The notes beneath the pieces are model-generated. The model did not search any database and was not told the origin of the DNA. It saw only the letters and a program-made list of their open reading frames with translations. This document shows positions 17,391 through 25,784 of a DNA stretch of 64,000 bases, piece by piece. The stretch lies in the NCBI GenBank assembly GCA_963923455.1, contig CAWULT010000005.1, positions 1 through 64,000 on the forward strand. Reading direction: 5' to 3'. The position numbers and the translations under genes were made by a program. The stretch's first letter is position 1; every line of letters begins with the position of its first letter. This stretch comes from CAWULT01 sp963923455 (GTDB taxonomy: Bacteria > Acidobacteriota > Vicinamibacteria > Vicinamibacterales > UBA2999).

Positions 17391-18560
17391 ATGAAAGTGC
17401 TCTTCCTCTCGCGCTGGTATCCGTACCCGGCCGACAACGGCTCGAAGCTCCGGGTGTCGGCACTGCTGCGCGGCTTGTGCGAGCGCCACGAGGTCACGCT
17501 CATCAGCTTCTGCAACCCCGACGAGCCGCGCGAAGACGGACCGGCCGAGGGGCCGCGTCCGGTCCGGGTCGAGGCGTGCCCGTTCCGTGAGTTCGAACGC
17601 GGCAGCCGGCGCGCCCTGCTCGGCTACCTGAGCGGCACGCCGAGGTTCCTGGTGGACACCCACAGCACCGAGATGGAGGCGCGCATTCGCCAGGCGGTCG
17701 CCACGACCCGCTTCGACCTGGTGATCGCGTCCCAGCTGTCGATGGCCGCCTACCACGACGCGTTTCCCGACATTCCCGCGGTCTTCGACGAGGTCGAACT
17801 CGGGGTGTACTGGCCGGAAGCGGCCGGGACCTCGTGGGCGCGCGCCCGTCATCGCCTGACCTGGGCCAAGCACAGCCGATTCATGGCGCGGCTGCTCCAG
17901 CGATTCGCGTTCGCGACGGTTGCGTCGGAAGCCGAACGGACTCTCGTGGCGCGGGCCGCGCCCGGGTACGGCGCCGTGCACGTCGTGCCCAATACGGTCG
18001 ACACCAGCCCAGACGGCCCCGAAGTCGGGCGGCGTCCAGAGTCGTTGATCTTCACTGGGTCGATGCGCTTCGCTCCGAACCGCGATGCGATGCACTGGTT
18101 CGTGCGAGAGATCTTTCCGCGGGTTCGGGCCCGGGTGCCGGGTGCGACGCTGACGATCACGGGCGATCCCGGCCCCGAGCCTCCGCCCGAGACCGAAGGC
18201 GTTGCACTGGCCGGGCGAGTGCCCGATGTGCGTCCCCTGCTTGCGTCCTCGGCTGTGAGCCTGGCGCCGATCAGGACCGGGGGAGGCACGCGGCTCAAGA
18301 TTCTGGAGGCGATGGCGCTCGGCACGCCGGTCGTGTCGACGACCAAAGCGGCAGAGGGACTGGACGTGCGGAACGGGGAGCACCTGCTGCTGGCCGATAC
18401 GCCCGAAGATTTCGCGGCCGCCGTCGAGCGGCTATTGCGCGATCAGGGCGAGGCGCGGGCGATGGCGGCGCGCGCACGAGAACTGTTCAAGGCGAAGTAC
18501 GGCGCCGACGTCGTCGTGGGGAACTTCCTGCGTCTGGTGGAGCATGCGGTTGCGGCCTGA
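17391..18560 (+). CDS. GT4 glycosyltransferase, PEP-CTERM/EpsH1-associated type
   Basis: A 389-residue GT-B enzyme starting MKVLFLSRWYPYPADNGSK, similar to the gene at 11952. The donor domain contains FTGSMRFAPNRDAMHWF and GGGTRLKILEAMALGTPVVST. ATG 17391 is chosen because the family N-terminus starts here. It overlaps the next gene by 17 bp. Confidence 0.84.
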   Translation: MKVLFLSRWYPYPADNGSKLRVSALLRGLCERHEVTLISFCNPDEPREDGPAEGPRPVRVEACPFREFERGSRRALLGYLSGTPRFLVDTHSTEMEARIRQAVATTRFDLVIASQLSMAAYHDAFPDIPAVFDEVELGVYWPEAAGTSWARARHRLTWAKHSRFMARLLQRFAFATVASEAERTLVARAAPGYGAVHVVPNTVDTSPDGPEVGRRPESLIFTGSMRFAPNRDAMHWFVREIFPRVRARVPGATLTITGDPGPEPPPETEGVALAGRVPDVRPLLASSAVSLAPIRTGGGTRLKILEAMALGTPVVSTTKAAEGLDVRNGEHLLLADTPEDFAAAVERLLRDQGEARAMAARARELFKAKYGADVVVGNFLRLVEHAVAA

Positions 18561-21084
18561 CGCCGTGAACGGCCGCGGCCACGGGCGGCGGCTCTCTCCG
18601 GGCGTCGCCGTGTGCGCAGCTGCCGGCCTGACGGTCGCCCTGGCGGGCGTGGGGGCGGCGGTGAGCGTCGTGCGCGCGCAGGCGCGGCCCGCCGGTACGG
18701 GAGCGGCCGGGCCGGGCCCGCGTTCGGTCTCGGCCGAACCGGAGGCATCGCCGCTCCGCATCGAAATGCTCCGGTCGGAGCCGGCCGGTGACGTGCCGCG
18801 CTACGGCAAGTTCGAAGTGAGCTTCACCATAGCCGGAACGGCGGCATCGATGCTGCAGTGGCCTCACGACGCGTCGCCGCCGCGCGGCGTGCCTGCCGGG
18901 GTCGGCATCTCGGTGGACGCCGTGTTCGCGGACCCGTCTGGACGCGAGTACCGCCAGCCGGCGTTCTACTACCAGCATTTCGAGGACGACGTGCGGAATG
19001 GCCGGGACTGGCGGTACCCGACCGACCGGTTCGAGTGGAAGGTCCGGTTCGCGCCGAACCGCCCCGGGGCCTGGAAGTACAAGCTGGTCGCGCGTGATCG
19101 TCGGGGCTCGGCCGAGACGGAGTGGAAGAGCCTCACGGTCGTCCCGTCCGCCAGTCACGGCTTCGTGCGGGTGAGCCAGGCCGACCGGCGCTACTTCGAG
19201 TTCGATGACGGCGCCTTCTTCTCGGGGCTCGGGTTGCAGGTGCCGGAGCATCTCGACGCGCCGGTCACGCGGGGCGCCCCCCTGTATCAGCGCCTGCAGG
19301 CCAACGGTATCAACTTCGCCCGTCTCTGGATCAGCTCGCTGTTCGGCGCCTCGTGGACGCCGTGGGTGGGTGGCCGCAACCAGTACGGCGGCTACCTCCC
19401 GATCTCCGGAATCGTGCCGTTCCGTTCGGGGCCGCAGGACGAGGGCACGCTGGTGTTGCGGCTCGACTACGAGGCTGGCGGCGATACGGGCTGGTTCGAT
19501 GCGTGCCGGCTGCAGTGGGCCGACGAGGCCGAGGCCGTCAAGCCGAACACCCGTTACCGCGTGCGAGCGGTCTACGCAGGGCGCGGCATCGTGGGGCCGC
19601 GCGCGGGGCAGAGCCCACGGTTCGGGTTCGTGGTCAAGATGGGCGGGATGTTCCCGAACTGCTACGAGCCCGGGACCAGCCAGGTGGTGTCGTCGTACGG
19701 CAGCACCAGCGATGGGTGGTCGCAGGTGGACGGCACCTGGTTCTCCGGTAACCGGCAGTTCCTGCCGAAGATTCACCTGGCACTCGAGAACGTCCGGGCC
19801 GGCGCGGCGCTCGTGCGGTCGGTGTCGGTGCGCGAAGTTCGCCCTGATGGAGCAGAGGGGCCCGAGGTGTTGACGCGACCGTCGATGGAGGCGCACCTCT
19901 ACGTGCCTCAGGCGCGCGCGCACGCCTTCGACACCATTCTCGAGCAGGCCGAACGGCAGGGCGTGTACTTGAAGCTCGTCGTCATGGAAAAGGGCGACGA
20001 GATGTATCAGAAGTTCGCCGACGACGGATCGTTCGTCACCGACCAGGACAACGCCAACGGCGTCTACGGAACGGCCCGCGTCGTGAACCGCACACGGTGG
20101 CTGCAGCAGGCGTGGTGGCGGTACCTGCAGGCCCGATGGGGGTATTCCCCGGCCGTGCACTCGTGGGAGCTGCTGAACGAGGGCGACCCGGCGTCGACGC
20201 GGCACTACGAGCTGGCCGAGGCCTTTGGACAGTTCATGCACTACCGCGTGTTCGGGGTGGAGCCCGGTGCCGGTTTCGATCACCCGGACGACCACCTGGT
20301 CACGACGTCGTTCTGGCACTCGTTTCCGGCGGCGGCCTTCTGGGCCAACGCTGCGTATCCCCACGTCGATTACGCGGACCTGCACGCCTACGTGAGCACC
20401 TCGACGGCGTCGCCGGCCGAGAAGCAGCAGATGCAGTCCGACACCGCCTTCTATCACCTCTGGCACAGCCGCCTGGTGGCCGCCGCCAGGGTCGGCAAGC
20501 CTGTGGTCAGGGGCGAGGCCGGACTCGATACACCCGGCAGGCAGGACGAACAAGTCCTTGGAGTACAACGAGATCGAACAGGCCAGTGGCTCCACGACTT
20601 CCTGTGGGCGGGGCTGGACTCCGGGGCGTTGCACGAGGTGTACTGGTGGCGGTCCCACGTCTGGAACGGCCAGGCAGACCATCGCGGCGTCTACAAGTCC
20701 GTCGGGCAGTTTCTCGACGCGCTCGACCTGAACAAGGGCGGCTATAGCGACTGGGGTGGCAGCGTCAGCAGTCCCGCTCTTCGCGTCGTCGGGCAGAAGA
20801 ACGCCGGGGCCGGAGCGATGCACCTCTGGATTCAGAACACTGGCCACACCTGGCGGAGCGTCCTCGACGGCCGGCTGGTGGAGCCTGCGTCCGGCACCGT
20901 CCGCGTGCCGGGCTTCCGCCCGCGCGCCAGCTTCGACGTCGAGTGGTGGGACACCTACGCGCCCCAGAAGACCGTCGTGTCACACGAGACGGTCAGCGCG
21001 GATCCGAGCGGCACCGTCAGTCTGGCCGTGACCGCGCTCGAAACCGACGTCGCCGTGATGCTGCGCCCCAGGGGCGCCGCCTGA
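18544..21084 (+). CDS. Secreted DUF5060/glycoside-hydrolase-like protein
   Basis: An 846-residue protein with an N-terminal signal or anchor (about 19-45), a DUF5060-like beta-sandwich (about 75-200) and a TIM-barrel-like region (about 215-750). E546 in SWELLNEGDP and E658 in VVRGEAGLD have the spacing and context of acid/base and nucleophile glutamates of clan GH-A enzymes. A C-terminal beta domain follows. It may trim or release the glycan in the periplasm, like the hydrolases found in other EPS operons (for example PslG), but activity is inferred. A truncated-by-window paralog lies on the opposite strand at 62502. Confidence 0.68.
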   Translation: MRLRPDAVNGRGHGRRLSPGVAVCAAAGLTVALAGVGAAVSVVRAQARPAGTGAAGPGPRSVSAEPEASPLRIEMLRSEPAGDVPRYGKFEVSFTIAGTAASMLQWPHDASPPRGVPAGVGISVDAVFADPSGREYRQPAFYYQHFEDDVRNGRDWRYPTDRFEWKVRFAPNRPGAWKYKLVARDRRGSAETEWKSLTVVPSASHGFVRVSQADRRYFEFDDGAFFSGLGLQVPEHLDAPVTRGAPLYQRLQANGINFARLWISSLFGASWTPWVGGRNQYGGYLPISGIVPFRSGPQDEGTLVLRLDYEAGGDTGWFDACRLQWADEAEAVKPNTRYRVRAVYAGRGIVGPRAGQSPRFGFVVKMGGMFPNCYEPGTSQVVSSYGSTSDGWSQVDGTWFSGNRQFLPKIHLALENVRAGAALVRSVSVREVRPDGAEGPEVLTRPSMEAHLYVPQARAHAFDTILEQAERQGVYLKLVVMEKGDEMYQKFADDGSFVTDQDNANGVYGTARVVNRTRWLQQAWWRYLQARWGYSPAVHSWELLNEGDPASTRHYELAEAFGQFMHYRVFGVEPGAGFDHPDDHLVTTSFWHSFPAAAFWANAAYPHVDYADLHAYVSTSTASPAEKQQMQSDTAFYHLWHSRLVAAARVGKPVVRGEAGLDTPGRQDEQVLGVQRDRTGQWLHDFLWAGLDSGALHEVYWWRSHVWNGQADHRGVYKSVGQFLDALDLNKGGYSDWGGSVSSPALRVVGQKNAGAGAMHLWIQNTGHTWRSVLDGRLVEPASGTVRVPGFRPRASFDVEWWDTYAPQKTVVSHETVSADPSGTVSLAVTALETDVAVMLRPRGAA

Positions 21085-21118
21085 TTTTCGTTTCATGAAG
21101 ACGAGAGGACAAGCACCC

Positions 21119-22267
21119 ATGCGCCGTCAATTCTTCTTCGCGCTGTGCGTCGGTCAGCTATGGGCCGGGCCGGCCTGGGCCCAGGCCACCGCGGGCTCGT
21201 CGGGCCAGTCGTCGACGTCGACGACCACCTCCTCGACGTCGTCTGGCACGTCGTCGGCCACCGTAACCGCTCCGGGCGCGATGGCGGAGGCCGTGTTCAC
21301 CAACTTGAGCGGCTTCTCGGAAGACTATCGGGTCGGGGCGGGGGACCTGCTGGACATCCAGGTGGTCGGGCACAGCGACCAGAATCAATCCCTTCGCGTC
21401 GCGCTGTCGGGTGACGTCAGCTTCCCCGGCATCGGGCTCGTCTCGGTCGCGGAGAAGACCGTATTCGAGCTCGAAGACATGTTCTCGGATATGTTCCGGC
21501 AGAAGGGCCTGCTGAACGACGCGCAGGTCCTGGTGTCGGTTGCCGAGTTCCAGGCCAAGCCGATCTACGTCTCGGGCGCCGTGGTCAACCCAGGCGAGTT
21601 CATCATGTCGCAGGCGCTCACGGTGGCGGATGCGATTCTGCTCGCGGGCGGGCTCCGGGCCAACGCGTCCGACCATGCGATGCTGCACCGGCGCGTGTCA
21701 CCCGAGGGTGATGCTCTGCCGGTTGCCGCGATCACCGAGAATCCCGAGGTCGCCAAGCCGGGCATCGAGATCGTCAAGGTCGACATCCGCCCGGCCAAGG
21801 AGGGTCGGTTTTCGGAACTCGCCATTCCTCTGAAGCGCGGGGACGCGCTGATCGTCACCACACAGCCGATGCACGCCTTCTACGTCGTCGGAGAGGTGAA
21901 CGAGCCGAAGAACTACTTCATCCCGCCGGGCCGCACGATGACGGTCAGCCAGGCCATCTCCCAGGCCCAGGGGCCGAGCCCGTACGCGAAGCTGTCGGCC
22001 GGCATGTTGATCCGCCACGACGCGACGGGCAAGCGGCAGGAAATCCTGGTCAACTATGCCGCGATCCTGCAGGGCGAGCAGGCGGACATGCCGATTCAGG
22101 AGAACGACATCATCTACATCCCTAACAGCAGAGGCCGCCGGTTCACCTACGACCTCGTGGGCATGACGGACCTGATGATGATGCAGCAGTCGTTCGCAAT
22201 GGGCCGCCGGATGCAGCGCGGGATACGCGAGCAGGCCTCGCAACAGCAAATGCAGCAGGGCCGCTGA
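21119..22267 (+). CDS. Polysaccharide export protein with SLBB domains (Wza-like)
   Basis: A 382-residue exported protein. The signal peptide (residues 1-21) ends ...GPAWA, a Ser/Thr-rich linker follows, then a Poly_export domain (DYRVGAGDLLDIQV..., about 65-150) and SLBB-type domains (about 155-330). Wza family members are usually lipoproteins; no lipobox Cys is present. The start at 21119 is preferred over ATG 21095 because GAGAGGA at 21103-21109 is 9 nt upstream, and translation from it begins with a clean signal peptide. It probably forms the outer-membrane or periplasmic exit channel with the Wzc-type kinase. Confidence 0.85.
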   Translation: MRRQFFFALCVGQLWAGPAWAQATAGSSGQSSTSTTTSSTSSGTSSATVTAPGAMAEAVFTNLSGFSEDYRVGAGDLLDIQVVGHSDQNQSLRVALSGDVSFPGIGLVSVAEKTVFELEDMFSDMFRQKGLLNDAQVLVSVAEFQAKPIYVSGAVVNPGEFIMSQALTVADAILLAGGLRANASDHAMLHRRVSPEGDALPVAAITENPEVAKPGIEIVKVDIRPAKEGRFSELAIPLKRGDALIVTTQPMHAFYVVGEVNEPKNYFIPPGRTMTVSQAISQAQGPSPYAKLSAGMLIRHDATGKRQEILVNYAAILQGEQADMPIQENDIIYIPNSRGRRFTYDLVGMTDLMMMQQSFAMGRRMQRGIREQASQQQMQQGR

Positions 22268-22276
22268 GCGAGCGTC

Positions 22277-23404
22277 ATGAGTGCCACCATGAAGACACTG
22301 AACCTGTGCATCGTACTGCTCTGCTCCGTGGCCGCTTCAGCCACGGCCCAGACGACGCCCAGCCCGGCCGCGGGCGTTACCCAGACCGCCACGTCTTCGC
22401 CGGCACCGGCCTCCGTCAGACAGGCGTCCGACTACCTGGTGGGCCCAGGCGACGTACTCGCCATCTCCGTGTCCGGCCTGCGGGAGTTCGAGCAGAGCGC
22501 CCGGGTCAGCAACTCGGGCCGGATTCGCGTGCCCTACATCGGCGTCATGTTCGTGGCCGGCATGACGACCTTCGGGATCGAGGCGGACGTCGCGCGGCTC
22601 ATCAAGGAGCACGAACTGGTGACCGAGCCGACGGTCCGGGCGCGCCTGTCGCAGCGGCGCGCTCGTCCCGTCTACGTGGTCGGCGAGGTGACGACACCGG
22701 GACAGTACGTGATCACCGGGGACATGTACCTGGTGGACCTCGTCAGCAAGGCCGGTGGCTTCGGCGGCGGCGCCGATGACGTCGGCTATCTCTACCGTCG
22801 CGCGCGGCGGGAGCCGTCGGTGCAGGCGCGGCTGGTCGACGTCGGTCCCGGCGGACGCGCTCCCGCAGGGGCCGCCCCGAAGCCGCCCGCTCCGGTCCCG
22901 GTACCGGAGGCCGCGGTCGCCGGCACGATGCCCGCCTCGCCCGCGCCTCTTGTCTCAGGAGAGGAGGGCGAGATCATCAAGGTCGACATCGCCGGCCTCA
23001 AGCTGGGCACCCGCCCGGAGATGAACCTCCGGCTCGAGGGCGGTGACGTACTCTTCGTGCCGCGCCGCGTGTCCCAGAACTTCTACGTGATCGGGGATGT
23101 GTCGGTGCCCGGAGCGTACGACCTGCCGCGCGACGTCGAGCTGACCGCGGCGCAGGCCATCGTCTACGCGGGCGGCACGCTCCCGCAGGCGAAGACCGGC
23201 AAGGCCTTCCTGATGCGCTACGACGCGGAGGGCCGGCGGGAGGCGATTCCCGTGGACTTCAAGGCCATCCTCGCTGGCAAACAGCAGGACATCCCGGTCA
23301 GGAAGGACGACATCATCTTCGTTCCGAACAGCGCAGCCAAGACCGTTGGGGTCGGGTTGCTGGACATGCTGCCGACACTGCTGCAGCAGTGGCTGATCTT
23401 CTGA
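22277..23404 (+). CDS. Second SLBB polysaccharide export protein
   Basis: A 375-residue protein with signal peptide (MSATMKTLNLCIVLLCSVAASATA), a Poly_export domain starting DYLVGPGDVLAISV (about 53) and SLBB domains. A Pro/Ala-rich insertion (about 190-230) lies between the SLBB units. The C-terminal IPVRKDDIIFVPNSAAKTV matches the upstream paralog's end, so the pair arose by duplication. ATG 22277 or ATG 22289 could be used; both leave a usable signal peptide. Two export proteins may form a mixed channel or serve two polymers. Confidence 0.83.
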   Translation: MSATMKTLNLCIVLLCSVAASATAQTTPSPAAGVTQTATSSPAPASVRQASDYLVGPGDVLAISVSGLREFEQSARVSNSGRIRVPYIGVMFVAGMTTFGIEADVARLIKEHELVTEPTVRARLSQRRARPVYVVGEVTTPGQYVITGDMYLVDLVSKAGGFGGGADDVGYLYRRARREPSVQARLVDVGPGGRAPAGAAPKPPAPVPVPEAAVAGTMPASPAPLVSGEEGEIIKVDIAGLKLGTRPEMNLRLEGGDVLFVPRRVSQNFYVIGDVSVPGAYDLPRDVELTAAQAIVYAGGTLPQAKTGKAFLMRYDAEGRREAIPVDFKAILAGKQQDIPVRKDDIIFVPNSAAKTVGVGLLDMLPTLLQQWLIF

Positions 23405-23463
23405 GGCCACCCGTGCTTTCGACGGGCGATCATCACGCTGGCGCGGGTGCAGACAGGACCGTT

Positions 23464-24096
23464 ATGAACACACAGACACGAGGCAACGATTCCATCAACG
23501 GCTACGTCCGCGAGTTCCAGCGCGCGTTGGAGGGCACTCCGCCGGAGGCCATCCAGGCAACGGTCGAGTGCCTGTTTCGCGCGTGGACGACCGACAACCA
23601 GGTGTTCATCCTGGGCAATGGCGGCAGCGCCTCGACCGCCTCGCACATGGGGAACGATTTCTCGAAGGCGACGATCGTGGCCGGGAAGCGGAGGATGCGC
23701 GTCATCTCGCTGACCGACAACGTGGCGCTGATGACCGCCTGGGGCAACGACTCGTCGTTCGACGTGATCTTCTCCGAGCAGCTCGAGAACCTGCTGAACG
23801 CCGGCGACGTCGTTGTCGCGATCAGCGCGAGCGGCAATTCGCCGAACGTGCTACGTGCGATGGAATTCGCGCGGAGGACGGGCGCGGTGACCATCGCGTG
23901 GACCGGGCGCTCCGGCGGCCGTGTGAAGGACCTGGCGGACCACTGCCTGCGGGTGCCCAGCGACGACGTGGGGCTCATCGAGGGCGTGCACCTCGTGATC
24001 GATCACATCGTCACCGGAGAACTGCGGCGGGCGATCGACGCCAGCGACGTGCGCGTGGCCGACGACCTCCCGGCCACAGCCGGCGCGCGCGCCTGA
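23464..24096 (+). CDS. SIS-domain phosphosugar isomerase (GmhA-like)
   Basis: A 210-residue single SIS-domain protein with FILGNGGSASTASHMGNDFSK at about 44-64, SASGNSPNV, and a final helix EGVHLVIDHIV as in sedoheptulose-7-phosphate isomerases. It suggests a heptose precursor pathway, though no GmhB or HddA partner is in the window, so another phosphosugar substrate is possible. ATG 23464 is preferred to upstream in-frame starts because family homology begins there and GACAGGA lies just before. Confidence 0.8.
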   Translation: MNTQTRGNDSINGYVREFQRALEGTPPEAIQATVECLFRAWTTDNQVFILGNGGSASTASHMGNDFSKATIVAGKRRMRVISLTDNVALMTAWGNDSSFDVIFSEQLENLLNAGDVVVAISASGNSPNVLRAMEFARRTGAVTIAWTGRSGGRVKDLADHCLRVPSDDVGLIEGVHLVIDHIVTGELRRAIDASDVRVADDLPATAGARA

Positions 24097-24181
24097 TCCA
24101 CCGCTCACGCCCGGGTGACCGCCGGGCGACACCGAACCGGCTCTCCATCGAGCTCGACATCCCACTTCCAGGACAAGTCGC

Positions 24182-25747
24182 ATGGTTTCCGCTCTTCACG
24201 ATCTGCTCGTGCAGTCCGCAGCGCGCCTGCCCGACAAGACGTGCCTCGTGCACGGCTCGCAGTCGCTGACCTTCGCCGGCCTCGAGGGGCAGGCGCGGCG
24301 CCTGGCGCAGGTGCTGATCGACGCAGCCGTCCTGCCCGGTGACCGCGTCGCCATCCACCTGGACAAGTCGATCCCGGAGGTGGTGGCCATCCTCGGCACG
24401 TCGATGGCGGGCGCCGTCGGCGTCAATGTCAACGCGCTGCTCAAGGGGCGTCAGGTCCGGCACATCCTGTCGGACAGCGGGGCCAAGGTCCTGATCACGT
24501 CCTATCCACGCCTGAAGACGCTCGGGACGGAGGTGGCCGGCATCGACACCCTGCGGACGCTCGTGCTCAGCGGCAAGGGCGCCGTGCCGGAGGGAACCTT
24601 CGACGGCCTGCGGATCGTCGACATGACCGCCGCCGATTCCCTGGCAGGCGTCGCCCCGGTGCGACGGATCGACAGCGATCTCGCGGCGATCATCTACACC
24701 TCGGGATCGACTGGATTGCCCAAGGGCGTGGTGCTGTCGCACCGCAATCTCGTCGCAGGTGCCGAGAGCGTATCGACCTACCTGGGCAATACGAGCGACG
24801 ACCGCATCCTGAGCATCCTGCCCTTCAGCTTCGACTACGGATTCAACCAGCTGACGACGGCCCTTCGGGTGGGCGCGACGATCGTGCTGAAGAATCACCT
24901 GAGTGCCGGAGACACCCTGAGGACGCTGGCGGCCGAGCGCATCACCGGGCTCGCGGGCATCCCCACGCTCTGGTCGGCGCTGCTGCAGGCAGATTGGACT
25001 GGCGCGACGCTGCCGGACCTTCGGTACATCACGAATTCTGGCGGGCGCTTCGCCGAGCAGCACGTCAGAGAGTACCGGACGCGGCTGCCGCACACGCGCA
25101 TCTTCCTGATGTACGGCCTGACCGAGGCGTTCCGCTCGACCTTCCTGGATCCCGATCAAGTGGACGTGCGCCCGAGCTCGATCGGGAAGGCGATCCCGAA
25201 CGCCGAGATCCTCGTGATCAACGATGAAGGCCGGCCGTGCCAGCCGCACGAGGTGGGTGAGCTGGTGCACCGCGGTGCGCACGTCTCGCAGGGCTACTGG
25301 AACGCGCCGGAACTGACCCGCGAGCGCTTCCGGCGCAATCCCCTGCAGCCGCCAAACGTACCCCACGACGAATGGGCCGTCTTCTCCGGCGACCTCGTGA
25401 CGGCCGACGAGGAGGGGTATCTGTACTTCGTCGGGCGCAAGGACCACATGATCAAGACCTCGGGCTTCCGGGTGAGCCCGACGGAGGTCGAGGAGTATTT
25501 CTACAACACCGGCCTCGTCCAGGACGCGGTCGCGTTCGGCGCCGATGACCCGGTGCTCGGCGAGCGCATCGTCGTCACCCTGTCCCTTCGCCCGGACGTC
25601 ACGATGACCGGCGACGAACTCCTGGCGACGATCGCACGACAGATGCCCAGCTTCATGGTGCCCAAGGAGATTCGCGTGGTGCCAAGGCTGCCCAGGACGT
25701 CGAGCGGCAAGCTCGATCGGCCGGCCGTCTGCGCGGGCGCGTTCTGA
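24182..25747 (+). CDS. AMP-forming acyl-CoA/acyl-ACP ligase (exosortase-A-associated type)
   Basis: A 521-residue ANL-superfamily enzyme with the P-loop YTSGSTGLPKG at about 172-182, the FSFDYGFNQL segment, YGLTEAFRSTFL and a terminal Lys-containing SSGKLDR. The overall sequence style matches the AMP-forming ligase that accompanies an asparagine-synthetase-like amidotransferase and an ACP in exosortase-A EPS loci (TIGR03098-like, by eye). Exactly these two genes follow. It should adenylate a carboxylic acid and load the ACP at 27776. Substrate unknown. Confidence 0.85.
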   Translation: MVSALHDLLVQSAARLPDKTCLVHGSQSLTFAGLEGQARRLAQVLIDAAVLPGDRVAIHLDKSIPEVVAILGTSMAGAVGVNVNALLKGRQVRHILSDSGAKVLITSYPRLKTLGTEVAGIDTLRTLVLSGKGAVPEGTFDGLRIVDMTAADSLAGVAPVRRIDSDLAAIIYTSGSTGLPKGVVLSHRNLVAGAESVSTYLGNTSDDRILSILPFSFDYGFNQLTTALRVGATIVLKNHLSAGDTLRTLAAERITGLAGIPTLWSALLQADWTGATLPDLRYITNSGGRFAEQHVREYRTRLPHTRIFLMYGLTEAFRSTFLDPDQVDVRPSSIGKAIPNAEILVINDEGRPCQPHEVGELVHRGAHVSQGYWNAPELTRERFRRNPLQPPNVPHDEWAVFSGDLVTADEEGYLYFVGRKDHMIKTSGFRVSPTEVEEYFYNTGLVQDAVAFGADDPVLGERIVVTLSLRPDVTMTGDELLATIARQMPSFMVPKEIRVVPRLPRTSSGKLDRPAVCAGAF

Positions 25748-25784
25748 CCCGCCGTCCACCCTTCCCAAGGAATCGAACGACATC

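Noticed and set aside
18487..20847. Very long open frame on the minus strand opposite the glycoside-hydrolase-like gene
   Set aside because: Antisense frames stay open by codon bias in GC-rich genes; the product has low-complexity Arg/His/Val-rich sequence without domains. The same applies to long antisense frames at 4178-5704, 33259-34779, 39114-41207 and 43119-45188.
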